64,000 nt of DNA, taken from NCBI RefSeq assembly GCF_030285665.1, contig NZ_CP127295.1:3100001-3164000 (forward strand), in the 5' to 3' direction. Within the stretch, counting starts at the first letter, position 1; each line of letters opens with the position of its first letter. Of the stretch, positions 16,855-25,303 are shown one piece after another. The DNA comes from Amycolatopsis mongoliensis. Its GTDB lineage: Bacteria > Actinomycetota > Actinomycetes > Mycobacteriales > Pseudonocardiaceae. Under the pieces are notes generated by a model that saw only the letters and a program-made list of their open reading frames with translations, was not told where the DNA came from and did no database searches. A program made the position numbers and the translations under genes.

Positions 16855-17721
16855 ATGACCACCACCCACGTACTGGAAACGCCCGAGGCCGACATCGTCT
16901 ACGACGTGCACGGGCCCGCGCCGGCCGACAGCCCGCGGCCACCCCTGCTCATGGTCGGGCAACCCATGGACGCCGCCGGGTTCGGCACGCTGGCCTCGTA
17001 CTTCCCCGACCGGACCGTCGTCACCTACGACCCGCGCGGGCTGGGGCGCAGCGTCCGCAAGGACGGCCGGGAAGACCACGTGCCCGCCACGCAGGCGGGG
17101 GACATCCACGGCGTCATCCAGGCGCTCGGCGCCGGCGCGGTCGAGGTGTTCGGGAGCAGCGGGGGCGCCGTCGCCGCACTCGCGCTCGTCACCGCCCACC
17201 CGGGGGATGTCAGCACCCTCGTCGCCCACGAACCGCCGCTCGTCGGGGTGCTGCCGGACGCCGCCGCGGCCGAGCGGGCCGCGAAGGCCGTCCGGGATGC
17301 GTACCAGGCGCGGGGCTTCGGTGCCGGCATGGCCGCTTTCATCACGATGACCTCGTGGAAGGGCGAGTTCACCGACGACTACTTCGCCCTGCCCGCGGCG
17401 GACCCGGCCCGGTTCGGCATGCCGGCCGAGGACGACGGCCGCCGCGACGACCCGTTGCTGACCGAGCGCTCGCTGGCGGTCACGGCGTACCAGCTGGACG
17501 TCGACGCGCTGAACGCGGCGCCGACCCGGATCGTGATCGCGGTGGGCGAAGAGTCCGTGGACGTGATGACCGGACGTGCCGCGCTCGCCACGGCCGAACG
17601 CCTCGGCCAGGAGGCCACGGTCTTCCCCAGTCACCACGGCGGTTTCCTCGGCGGTGAGTTCGGCTATGCCGGTCAGCCCGAGGCCTTCGCGCGGAAGCTC
17701 CGGGAGGTCCTCGAAGGCTGA
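16855..17721 (+). CDS. Alpha/beta-fold hydrolase
   Basis: 288 residues from the ATG at 16855, preceded by GGGGAGGAG. The fold is clear: a beta-strand/oxyanion segment (PPLLMVGQPMDAAGF), VVTYDPRGLGRS at residues 56-66, a nucleophile elbow GSSGG (Ser102), a late Asp candidate after the IVIAVGEES strand, and SHHGGFLGG supplying the catalytic His near residue 264. Related proteins include proline-iminopeptidase/epoxide-hydrolase-like enzymes, but the substrate cannot be told. It is a single gene, 162 bases upstream of the SEFIR protein, with no obvious partner. Confidence 0.85.
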   Translation: MTTTHVLETPEADIVYDVHGPAPADSPRPPLLMVGQPMDAAGFGTLASYFPDRTVVTYDPRGLGRSVRKDGREDHVPATQAGDIHGVIQALGAGAVEVFGSSGGAVAALALVTAHPGDVSTLVAHEPPLVGVLPDAAAAERAAKAVRDAYQARGFGAGMAAFITMTSWKGEFTDDYFALPAADPARFGMPAEDDGRRDDPLLTERSLAVTAYQLDVDALNAAPTRIVIAVGEESVDVMTGRAALATAERLGQEATVFPSHHGGFLGGEFGYAGQPEAFARKLREVLEG

Positions 17722-17883
17722 AGCCCCCTCGCGCCCGGGGAGGCCGGAAAAGCTCGTCCGATGCCTCGGCGTCGGTTCTGGACAATCCCTGGACAGAACG
17801 CGGAATGTGCGCCGGATCGGCCTTCCCGATCCGGGTCCTGAGGTTCAATCGGCGTAACCAGCCGTCGCCTCGAGGGAAACGTC

Positions 17884-18903
17884 ATGACGAGGGAGCAGCA
17901 AGAAACAACCACACCGGGTGCGGGAAAACCGCCCAGGGTCTTCGTCACCTATTCCCACGACGACGAACGGCACCGCGACCTCGTTCGTGAATTCGCGACG
18001 TTCCTGCGCGCCGAGGTGGGGATCGATGTCCGGCTCGACCAATGGGCCGACGACGGCCGCCGGGACTGGTCGCTCTGGGCTGTCGAGCAGCTCACCGAAG
18101 CGGACTTCGTGCTGGTGATCGCCTCACCCGACTACAAGCGGCGCGCGGAAGGCACCGAAGTGCCGCACCTGGGGCGCGGTGCGCAGTTCGAAGCCGCGAT
18201 GATCCGCGACAACATCACCCAGGACCTGCCCCGGGCCACCCGGCGGATCCTGCCCGTCGTGCTGCCGGGCCGCCGCGTCGAGGAAATCCCGGCCTTTCTC
18301 AACGCGCACTCCACCACGCGGTACGAGATCGAAGAGTTCACGATGGACGGTGTCGCGGAACTGCTGGTCGCGTTCACCGGGGTGGCTCGCTTCGCACTGC
18401 CCGAAATCGGCACGTTCGTGGGCGCGCGGTCCCGACCCAGCTCACCGAAGGCGGCCCTGCTGACCTCTGCGCTACGCCCGGCCGCCTGCAGTTCGGACGT
18501 CCGCATGACCGGCGCGGAGATCGACGGGATGCACCGGGGCGACAGCATCGTTTACCGGCCCTCCCTCTTCGCGCACGAACCGCGCGCGGTGGTCGAATAC
18601 AACCTCGGCCGCCGCTACACGGGCTTCGAGGCCGTCGCCGGGGTGCTCGACGACGCCGCCGACGCCGACCAGAGCGGCTGTTTCCAGGTCTTCCTCGACG
18701 GTGTCCCGCAGGGCCAGGTCGAGGTCCGGATGGGACGGCCGGCGTGGATGCGCCACGACGTCGTCAACGTGCTGCGGCTCAAGCTCGTCGCCTACAGGCC
18801 GGGAACCACCGCGAGTCCGCTGCTGGCGGGCGTACTGGCCGCCGGCGGGCAGTCGAACAAGCTCCCCGAGCTGGCTTGGGGGAACCCGATGCTCTTCGAG
18901 TAG
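17884..18903 (+). CDS. SEFIR (TIR-like) domain protein with NPCBM-like C-terminus
   Basis: 339 residues from the ATG at 17884. Residues about 17-165 match SEFIR: RVFVTYSHDDERHRDLVREF, LRAEVGIDVRLDQW, VEQLTEADFVLVIASPDYKR and the RILPVVLPGRRVEEIPAFL strand. SEFIR is the IL17R-like branch of TIR domains and in bacteria is usually part of NAD-depleting or signalling defence proteins. Residues about 205-339 form a beta-sandwich of NPCBM/NEW2 type (EYNLGRRYTGFEAVAGVLDD, then FQVFLDGVPQGQVEV), a carbohydrate- or ligand-binding module. There is no signal peptide or transmembrane segment, so both domains would be cytoplasmic unless export is non-classical. A similar NPCBM-like domain ends the kinase at 33319. 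Confidence 0.8.
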   Translation: MTREQQETTTPGAGKPPRVFVTYSHDDERHRDLVREFATFLRAEVGIDVRLDQWADDGRRDWSLWAVEQLTEADFVLVIASPDYKRRAEGTEVPHLGRGAQFEAAMIRDNITQDLPRATRRILPVVLPGRRVEEIPAFLNAHSTTRYEIEEFTMDGVAELLVAFTGVARFALPEIGTFVGARSRPSSPKAALLTSALRPAACSSDVRMTGAEIDGMHRGDSIVYRPSLFAHEPRAVVEYNLGRRYTGFEAVAGVLDDAADADQSGCFQVFLDGVPQGQVEVRMGRPAWMRHDVVNVLRLKLVAYRPGTTASPLLAGVLAAGGQSNKLPELAWGNPMLFE

Positions 18904-18918
18904 CGGGTTCCACGGTGG

Positions 18919-19077
18919 TCAATGCTCGACGGGCTCGCTGGTGGAGACCGCCGATCCCTGGCCGGGCGTGCTCGCCGGCGCGGTGGGACCCGCCAGGGCC
19001 AGCCCGGCCACCAGTGCCAGCGTGACGAGGAACAGTGCGGTGCGGACCAGGGCGGAAAAAGAACAGACGACCATCAT
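18919..19077 (-). CDS. 52-residue membrane or secreted peptide
   Basis: The ATG at 19077, preceded by GAGGAG, opens MMVVCSFSALVRTALFLVTL then ALVAGLALAG, followed by a short Pro/Ser/Glu tail ending EPVEH. It has one hydrophobic segment, so it is either a signal peptide with a 25-residue secreted product or a single-span membrane peptide. It converges on the SEFIR gene with 15 bases between stops. Function unknown. The unannotated gap to 19362 probably holds its promoter. Confidence 0.6.
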   Translation of the reverse strand: MMVVCSFSALVRTALFLVTLALVAGLALAGPTAPASTPGQGSAVSTSEPVEH

Positions 19078-19362
19078 GGCAGGCTCCTCGACATTTCCCG
19101 GATGACCGGGGATTTCGACGGTTCCGCGGTATTCGCGGAATTCGGTCTGCATCAATGGTGCGGGCCGGGATGCCGTTGCCACAAGGCGTTTCCGTTGCCC
19201 GAAGCGGCGGAAACCGCCGACGGTGAGAACCCCACCGCACGGTGGTTCGGTGCCTGTCGAACGCGTCAGAAAGCGGACAATGCGCGGCCCGTCGCAACGC
19301 GTTCCGCCGGCGCGGCGACTGGTGGGCAGGAATGCCGAATCCAGCGTGCGGAGGAGAAACCC

Positions 19363-19617
19363 ATGAGTTCGGAAGCGCAGTCACCCGCGGGCCCGGCGGC
19401 CGAAGTCCGCCCCTACAGCCAAGGCCGCCGTACCGGCTACAGCCTCCTCTGGGCGGCCTGGACCGTCGTCCTGACGATCGGCGGGTTCGTCGCCCTCGCC
19501 AACGGCTCGGTCTTCGCCGGGCTCATCGGCCTGACCCTGGCCGCGCTGGCCCTCCGCTACGTCTGGCGGATCTGGACCTGGCAGGCGAAACGGCTCATCT
19601 TCTTCATCGTCTTCTGA
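19363..19617 (+). CDS. Small two-span membrane protein
   Basis: 84 residues from the ATG at 19363, preceded by GGAGGAG. After a polar start the sequence has two hydrophobic helices (LLWAAWTVVLTIGGFVALAN and VFAGLIGLTLAALALRYVWR) and ends RLIFFIVF. No known motif. It converges on the XRE-NB-ARC-TPR gene (9 bases between stops), which is unusual spacing for independent genes but leaves no room for a long terminator. Confidence 0.65.
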   Translation: MSSEAQSPAGPAAEVRPYSQGRRTGYSLLWAAWTVVLTIGGFVALANGSVFAGLIGLTLAALALRYVWRIWTWQAKRLIFFIVF

Positions 19618-19626
19618 GTGTGCTGA

Positions 19627-21825
19627 TCACTCCGCGACGGCGAGGCTGTTCCGGTACGCGGCCTCGCCGAGCACGGTCGGATCGAGCGTGACCCGGTACG
19701 CGGCGGCCTCCGCCCACCAGCGAGCCGCCGCCTGGTGGTCGCCGCGGCCGGCTGCCGTGTTGCCCAGGCCCGTCAATGCCCGCGCGCGTTCGTATTCGCT
19801 GCCGGCGTCGTCCGCCAGTTCGGCCGCGAGGCGATAACAGCGCTCGGCGTCGTCCCACTGCCCGGCGCGGAACCGCACCCACGCCTCGCCGTTGACCGAC
19901 ATCGCCCGGTCGACCGGCAGCTGAGCGAGCTCGACGGCCTCCCGTGCGCTGGACAGCGCTTCCGGAAACCGGTCCAGTGCCGTCGAAGCGAGCGCGATGC
20001 CGCGCAGGGCGATGACGACGTTCCGGGTCCGGCCGGTCCGGCGGTAGACGTCCAGCACCGTCGTCAGGTCGGTCAGCGTCGCTTCGGCTTCGCCGCGGTA
20101 CAGGCGCGCCCACGCCAGGCTGGACAGCGCGTCGATCGCGCCGCGGTCGTCGCGGGCCTGGGCGAAGCACTCCTGGGCCTGCTGATGGAACCGGATCGCC
20201 TCGTCGACGCGACCTGACTCGATGTGCGCCATGCCCAGGTTGTTGAGAATCATCCCGGTCGCGCTGAGGTCGCCGGTCGCCCGCGCCGCCTCGAGCGCGC
20301 GCTCGTGCGTCCGGATCCACGGCTCGAACAGCTTCTCGCGGAAGAAGAACGCGCGGAGCACGAACGCGAGCTGCCAGCAGCGGTCGTGCAACCCGTGCCG
20401 GAACGCCGAGTCGACGATCTCGGCCAGCATCGGCCACTGCGCGGTCAGCCAGGCGAGCGCGCCGTCCGCGTCGGCGAACGGAACCGTGGACGACGCCGGG
20501 AGTCCCGTGTCCGGGCGGAACCGGTAGGGCTCCGCGAGTTCGTCGGCCGCGAGCGTCGTCGTCAGCGCGTGGTCGACCAGCCGGCTCACGGCGACTTCGC
20601 GGTCGTCCGGTGCGAGGCCGGGAAGCGCGTGGGTCGAGGCGAACATCCGCATCAGGTCGTGGAGCTCGACGTACCCCCGTTCGTCGCGGACGACCAGGTG
20701 GGCGTCGTGCAGCCGGTCCACCAGCCGGTCGGCTTCGCCGGGGCCGAGGCCCGTGAGCGCTTCGACGGCGGCGATCTCCGCGGTGGTCGCGGGGTGGAGG
20801 GCGAGCAGGCCGAGCAGCCGCCGCTGGTCGCCGGGCAGGGAATCGTAGGAGACGGCGAACGCGGTGGCGACGCTGCGCTCGCCGTCGTCCAGGGTGCCGA
20901 GCCGGGTCTTCTCGTCGGCGAGCCGGTCGCGCAGCCTCGTCGCCGTCCAGCCGCCGGCGACGAACCGGGCGGCCACGATGCGGATCGCGAGCGGAAGGCG
21001 CCCGCAGTGCCGGACGAGCTCGGTCGCCACACTGTCGTCGGCCGGGGCGTGCTCGCCCGCGACGGACCGCAGGAGCCGAACGGCGTCCTCGAGCGGCAGC
21101 ACGTCGACCGGGAAGTGCCAGGCGTCGTCGAGCGCGGGGAGCCGGCCCCGGCTGGTCACCAGGATCCGGGACGGCGTCTCGCCCGGGACGATCGCGCGGA
21201 CCTGGTCGGCGGACCGCACGTTGTCCAGCACGAGGATCATCCGCCGGCCGCGCAGCTGGTCGCGGACCAGGTTGGCCAGGCCGTCCTCGTCGGCGGGCAG
21301 CTGGCCGGCCGAGACGTCCAGCAGCCGCAGCAGCCGGCCGAGGGCTTCACCGGGCGAAAGCTCGGTCGCGCCCGGCGTGTGCCCGCGGAGGTCGAAGAAG
21401 AGGCAGCCGTCGGGGAAGGCCCGCTCGACGCGGCGGGCCGCGGCGACGGCCAGCGTCGTCTTGCCGGCGCCCGCCATTCCGTGCACCACGCCGACCCGGG
21501 CATCGTCCGGGTCCAGCAGCAGCGCGGAAAGCGCCTCGAGTTCGGTTTCCCGCCCGACGAAGAACCGGCCGCCGTCCGGCAGGCCGACAATGCCACCGGC
21601 GTTGCGGCGCGCGGACATTCCCCGTTCCGCGACCAGGGCGAGCAGTTCGCCCTTGGCGTCGAGCGCTTCGTCGCAGGCCTTGGCCAGCTCCCGGTTCACC
21701 CGGGCCTTGCCGTTCTCCACCTTGCTGAGATAGCCCTTGGTGAAATGCACGGCGGCCGCGAGTCCGGTCAGTGACATGCCGACCGACGTCCGTCGACGTT
21801 TCAATTCCGCTCCAAAGTCCTGCAT
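19627..21825 (-). CDS. XRE-HTH / NB-ARC / TPR STAND regulator
   Basis: 732 residues from the ATG at 21825. Residues about 5-60 are an XRE-type helix-turn-helix (LKRRRTSVGMSLTGLAAAVH), about 88-390 an NB-ARC ATPase with Walker A GMAGAGKTT (Lys122), Walker B MILVLDNV, sensor ILVTSR and the GRLPLAIRI GxP motif, a winged-helix region, and about 500-732 a run of TPRs (AIRFHQQAQECFAQ and related units). Such AfsR-like STAND regulators hold DNA through the HTH and oligomerise when the TPRs sense a ligand or peptide. A 17-codon hydrophobic micro-ORF lies just upstream on the same strand. Full length, no frame damage. Confidence 0.88.
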   Translation of the reverse strand: MQDFGAELKRRRTSVGMSLTGLAAAVHFTKGYLSKVENGKARVNRELAKACDEALDAKGELLALVAERGMSARRNAGGIVGLPDGGRFFVGRETELEALSALLLDPDDARVGVVHGMAGAGKTTLAVAAARRVERAFPDGCLFFDLRGHTPGATELSPGEALGRLLRLLDVSAGQLPADEDGLANLVRDQLRGRRMILVLDNVRSADQVRAIVPGETPSRILVTSRGRLPALDDAWHFPVDVLPLEDAVRLLRSVAGEHAPADDSVATELVRHCGRLPLAIRIVAARFVAGGWTATRLRDRLADEKTRLGTLDDGERSVATAFAVSYDSLPGDQRRLLGLLALHPATTAEIAAVEALTGLGPGEADRLVDRLHDAHLVVRDERGYVELHDLMRMFASTHALPGLAPDDREVAVSRLVDHALTTTLAADELAEPYRFRPDTGLPASSTVPFADADGALAWLTAQWPMLAEIVDSAFRHGLHDRCWQLAFVLRAFFFREKLFEPWIRTHERALEAARATGDLSATGMILNNLGMAHIESGRVDEAIRFHQQAQECFAQARDDRGAIDALSSLAWARLYRGEAEATLTDLTTVLDVYRRTGRTRNVVIALRGIALASTALDRFPEALSSAREAVELAQLPVDRAMSVNGEAWVRFRAGQWDDAERCYRLAAELADDAGSEYERARALTGLGNTAAGRGDHQAAARWWAEAAAYRVTLDPTVLGEAAYRNSLAVAE

Positions 21826-21898
21826 CGGTCAATCATCCTGTATTCGGCGATGGGAGGGAAGGACGGCCGGCGGCCCGGGCCCGCCGGCCTGTTCCTGG

Positions 21899-21952
21899 TC
21901 AGCCCAGCAGGGAGACCAGCTGGCCGAGCACGATGATGAGGTGCGTGTGCAT
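21899..21952 (-). CDS. 17-codon hydrophobic micro-ORF upstream of the STAND regulator
   Basis: The ATG at 21952 lies 8 bases after GGAAAGG and opens MHTHLIIVLGQLVSLLG then TGA; a GTG three codons earlier is an alternative start. Its stop is 73 bases upstream of the STAND regulator start, on the same strand. Size and hydrophobicity resemble signalling peptides sensed by HTH-TPR regulators (Rgg/PlcR logic) or a leader peptide. No homology claim is possible at this length. Confidence 0.4.
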   Translation of the reverse strand: MHTHLIIVLGQLVSLLG

Positions 21953-22196
21953 CGCGTTCACCTTTCCGGATCGAATTGCCTGGTTGTGCCGAAGGATTTC
22001 GGCGACCCAAGCTTCACCCGGCGAATTCGGTGAAGACAGATGTTTCCCGTTGCCAGGTCGGGAGTAAACGGCGCCGACCGGTTCGACCTGCCCTGTTTCC
22101 CGATTTCGGAAACAGTCGGAAACGGGTGACGTCCCCGTGGCAGGCGGGGGACGATGAGTACACTTCCCCGCAGGCGACCAACACGGAGGTGGCGGC

Positions 22197-23177
22197 TTGG
22201 CTCAGGAGGCGGCCGACGCGAAGATCAACACTCTCTCAACGGAGCTGAAACTGCTTCGCAAAGGTCTCGGCGTCCAAGCGAAGAACCTGCCCGGGGTCGT
22301 CGGCGAAGAGTTGCGCGCGGTGTGCGGCGTCCGCGAAGACGACAGCCCGGGAACGGTCCGCGCCAAGGTGGTCACCAGACTTCAGGCCCTGATCGGAAAA
22401 CTGCCCGAATCGCAGCGGGAAACGGCGCGGATCGTGCTGGGCTTCGGCACCGGCGCGAACGAGCGTTACACCGCGCGCCTCGAACTGCTGGGCACCGGTG
22501 CCGACCGCAACATCCGCACGATGCAGCGCCGCGCCGACGACGTCATCTACCTGATCGCCGAAGCCGCGTACGAGGCGCCGGCGGCGTTCGGAGCCTCGCC
22601 GGTGATCAGCCGGGGGCCGTGGCACACGTCGGCGCTGGCGGTCCGGCTGAGCCTCGCCGGTGCCGCCGCCGAGGTCTTCGAAACCCGGCGGATCGTCAGC
22701 CACGTCGCCGGGCTCGCGGAGATCGAGCACGGGGTCTCCCTCGCGCGGCCGGCCAGCCCGGCCGGCGAGCCCGAGCTCTCCGGTCTCGGCATCGACGTCG
22801 TCTCGGGCGGGGAGGTGCATTCCGTGCGGATGGTCTCCTCCACCCGGGTGGCGTTCCGCCTGCGGCCACCGCGGGTCCTGGACGCCGGTGACCAGCACGA
22901 GTTCTTCTTCCGCATCCGGCTGGAGGAGATGCCGGCGCCGTTCTACTGCTGCACCCCGGAATTCCCGTGCGAGAGTTTCGAGCTCAATGTCCGGTTCGAT
23001 CGGCGGGAGCCGCCGCAGCGGATCTGGCGCATCGACGGGGACCTCTCCAAGGACGCGGGAGACCCGGTGCCGGCCCGCAAGCCGCTCTTCCTCGACAACG
23101 CGGGCGAAGTGCACACCAGCTTCCGCGACCTCCAGCCCGCGAGGTCCTACGGCGTGGGCTGGCAGCCGGCCCCCTGA
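22197..23177 (+). CDS. Hypothetical protein with helical N-domain and beta-rich C-domain
   Basis: 326 residues from the TTG at 22197, supported by GGAGG 7 bases upstream; no in-frame ATG or GTG fits better. Residues 1-115 are helical (INTLSTELKLLRKGLGVQAK then LPESQRETARIVLGFGTGAN) and resemble the repeat/helical N-domains of actinomycete transcriptional accessory proteins. Residues about 140-326 are beta-rich and include FYCCTPEFPCESFELNVRFD, with three Cys residues that could bind metal. No membrane segment. It sits between the STAND regulator and the Ter cluster and may belong functionally to either. Confidence 0.65.
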   Translation: MAQEAADAKINTLSTELKLLRKGLGVQAKNLPGVVGEELRAVCGVREDDSPGTVRAKVVTRLQALIGKLPESQRETARIVLGFGTGANERYTARLELLGTGADRNIRTMQRRADDVIYLIAEAAYEAPAAFGASPVISRGPWHTSALAVRLSLAGAAAEVFETRRIVSHVAGLAEIEHGVSLARPASPAGEPELSGLGIDVVSGGEVHSVRMVSSTRVAFRLRPPRVLDAGDQHEFFFRIRLEEMPAPFYCCTPEFPCESFELNVRFDRREPPQRIWRIDGDLSKDAGDPVPARKPLFLDNAGEVHTSFRDLQPARSYGVGWQPAP

Positions 23178-23558
23178 CCGGCCGCGCCGGGTGCGCGCCA
23201 TGCTTCTCCTTCGCGTGAGCGCCTTCTGCCACGATGCCGTATCCGGCCGGGGAAAGCCACGTCCGATCCGCGACAAAAACGCGACACTTCCCCCCGCCCG
23301 TCCGGAGGCAACCGGATGATGCCGGTTCCCGGTTCACGTCCACCGATTCGGAAATGGTGACGATCCGGTCAAGCGCTCCGCTGCCGGTAACGTGCCGAGC
23401 GGATCCCGCGACTGGGGGTGGTATCCACTGTCGATCGGTGGTACCCGGAAATGCGAAAGCGCCTTCCGGGATGTAACGGGAACCATTCTTCTGCCGACAT
23501 CGGCGGGCGTGCGAATTCGCGCGGTACCGCGGGTGAATTCGGCGACCGAGGAGGAAAA

Positions 23559-24137
23559 ATGGGCGTGAGCCTGACCAAGGGTGGCAACGTTTCGCTGACG
23601 AAGGAGGCGCCCGGGCTGAGCGCGGTCACCGTCGGCCTCGGCTGGGACGAGCGGACCACGAGCGGCGAGGAGTTCGACCTCGACGCGAGCGCGATCGCCC
23701 TCGGGACGGACGGCAATGCCTTGTCCGAGAAGCACTTCGTCTTCTTCAACAACCTGACCACACCGGACGGCGCGGTGCGGCACACGGGCGACAACCTCAC
23801 CGGCGGCGGGGACGGCGACGACGAGCAGATCACCGTCGACCTCGCGAACCTGCCGGCCGAGATCGACAAGATCGTGTTCCCCGTTTCCATCTACGAAGCC
23901 GAATCCCGCGGCCAGGCCTTCGGGCAGGTGCGCAACGCCTTCATCCGCGTCGTGAACCAGGCCGACGGCGCCGAGCTGGCCCGGTACGACCTTTCCGAAG
24001 ACGCGTCCACGGAGACCGCGATGGTCTTCGGCGAGCTCTACCGCAACGGCGGCGACTGGAAGTTCCGGGCCGTCGGCCAGGGCTACACCTCGGGCCTGGC
24101 CGGAATCGCCAAGGACTACGGGATCAACGCCGCCTGA
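23559..24137 (+). CDS. terD: TerD-family tellurium/stress protein
   Basis: 192 residues from the ATG at 23559 after GAGGAGG. It has the full TerD signature: [56 protein letters not shown] and the acidic GGDGDDEQI that with DLD binds calcium. Full family length. TerD proteins are cytoplasmic calcium-binding proteins of the Ter stress response (tellurite, oxidative and phage stress). It is first of three TerD paralogues here and precedes the TerC-like gene by 46 bases. Confidence 0.93.
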   Translation: MGVSLTKGGNVSLTKEAPGLSAVTVGLGWDERTTSGEEFDLDASAIALGTDGNALSEKHFVFFNNLTTPDGAVRHTGDNLTGGGDGDDEQITVDLANLPAEIDKIVFPVSIYEAESRGQAFGQVRNAFIRVVNQADGAELARYDLSEDASTETAMVFGELYRNGGDWKFRAVGQGYTSGLAGIAKDYGINAA

Positions 24138-24183
24138 TCGGCCGCTGCCGGCCAAGCGGGAACACCACGGACACGGGAGTGAA

Positions 24184-25272
24184 ATGGTGCTGAAGACATT
24201 CGGCGGATCGCTGGCGATCACGGCGGCCGGCCTGCTGCTGGCGTTCTGGTACGGCGGAACGCTCGGCCTCGCCGTCGTGGCCGTGCTCGCGGTGCTGGAG
24301 ATCTCCCTGTCGTTCGACAACGCCGTCGTGAACGCCGGCGTGCTCGGGCGGATGAACCGGAAGTGGCAGCGGCTGTTCCTGACGGCCGGGATCCTGGTGG
24401 CGGTCGTCGGGATGCGGCTGCTGTTCCCGGTCGTGGTCGTGTGCCTCACCGCGAAGCTGTCGCCGGCCGAGGCCTACCACCTCGCGATGGCCGGCGGCGA
24501 CATCCACACCCCGGGCACGTACGCCTTCGTCCTGCACGAAGCGCACCCGGCCATCGCGGCCTTCGGCGGCGTGTTCCTGCTCATGCTCTTCCTGAACTAC
24601 ATCTTCGAGGAGCGCGAGCTCACCTGGCTGTCGTGGCTGGAGCGCCCGCTCGCCCGGATCGGCCGCCTGAAGCAGATCTCGGTGGTCGTCGCGGCCGGCG
24701 CGCTCCTGCTGACCGCGGACTTCCTGGCCCCGGCGGGAAAGCCGGTGAGCGTCCTCGTCTCCGGCGCCCTCGGCCTCATCACCTACCTGCTCGTGAACGG
24801 GCTGAGCGAGCTGTTCGAACCGGCCGAGGCCGATGGGCGCGGCGGACGCCCGGTGGCCGTCGCCGGCAAAGCGGCCTTCGCCCTGTTCCTCTACCTCGAG
24901 GTGATGGACGCGAGCTTCAGCTTCGACGGCGTCGTCGGGGCGTTCGCCATCACGTCCGACCCGGTCGTCATCGCGATCGGCCTGGGCATCGGCGCCGCCT
25001 ACATCCGTGCACTGACGGTGTTCCTCGTCCGCAACGGCACCCTGAACGAATACGCCTACCTCGAACACGGCGCGCAGTGGGCGATCGGGGCGCTCGCCGT
25101 GCTCCTGCTCTGCACCATCCGCTACGAGGTGCCCGAGATCGTCACCGGGCTGGTCGGCATCGGGTTCATCGGCACGGCGCTGCTGTCGTCGGTCGTCCGC
25201 AACCGGCGGCTGTCCCGGACGGGCCCGCCGGCCGCCGACCTCGGCACGCCCCGGCTCACCTCGGCCCACTGA
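24184..25272 (+). CDS. TerC-like integral membrane protein (DUF475)
   Basis: 362 residues with about nine hydrophobic segments. TerC-type charged membrane motifs are visible: LEISLSFDNAVVNAGVLGRM near residue 39 and the repeat-related EVMDASFSFDGVVGAFAIT near residue 240, each placing acidic residues in a membrane helix where they bind metal ions (manganese or calcium in characterised TerC). The loop HTPGTYAFVLHEAHP is typical of DUF475. It probably couples cytoplasmic TerD proteins to ion movement. Same transcript direction as the flanking TerD genes; the IS110 element follows 43 bases after the stop. Confidence 0.9.
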   Translation: MVLKTFGGSLAITAAGLLLAFWYGGTLGLAVVAVLAVLEISLSFDNAVVNAGVLGRMNRKWQRLFLTAGILVAVVGMRLLFPVVVVCLTAKLSPAEAYHLAMAGGDIHTPGTYAFVLHEAHPAIAAFGGVFLLMLFLNYIFEERELTWLSWLERPLARIGRLKQISVVVAAGALLLTADFLAPAGKPVSVLVSGALGLITYLLVNGLSELFEPAEADGRGGRPVAVAGKAAFALFLYLEVMDASFSFDGVVGAFAITSDPVVIAIGLGIGAAYIRALTVFLVRNGTLNEYAYLEHGAQWAIGALAVLLLCTIRYEVPEIVTGLVGIGFIGTALLSSVVRNRRLSRTGPPAADLGTPRLTSAH

Positions 25273-25303
25273 ACCGAACTTCCCTCGAAAGGACTTCCCA
25301 ATG

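Noticed and set aside
22142..22196. ATG at 22154 as start of the 326-residue hypothetical gene.
   Set aside because: It is out of frame with the well-coded protein; the TTG at 22197 has GGAGG at good spacing.
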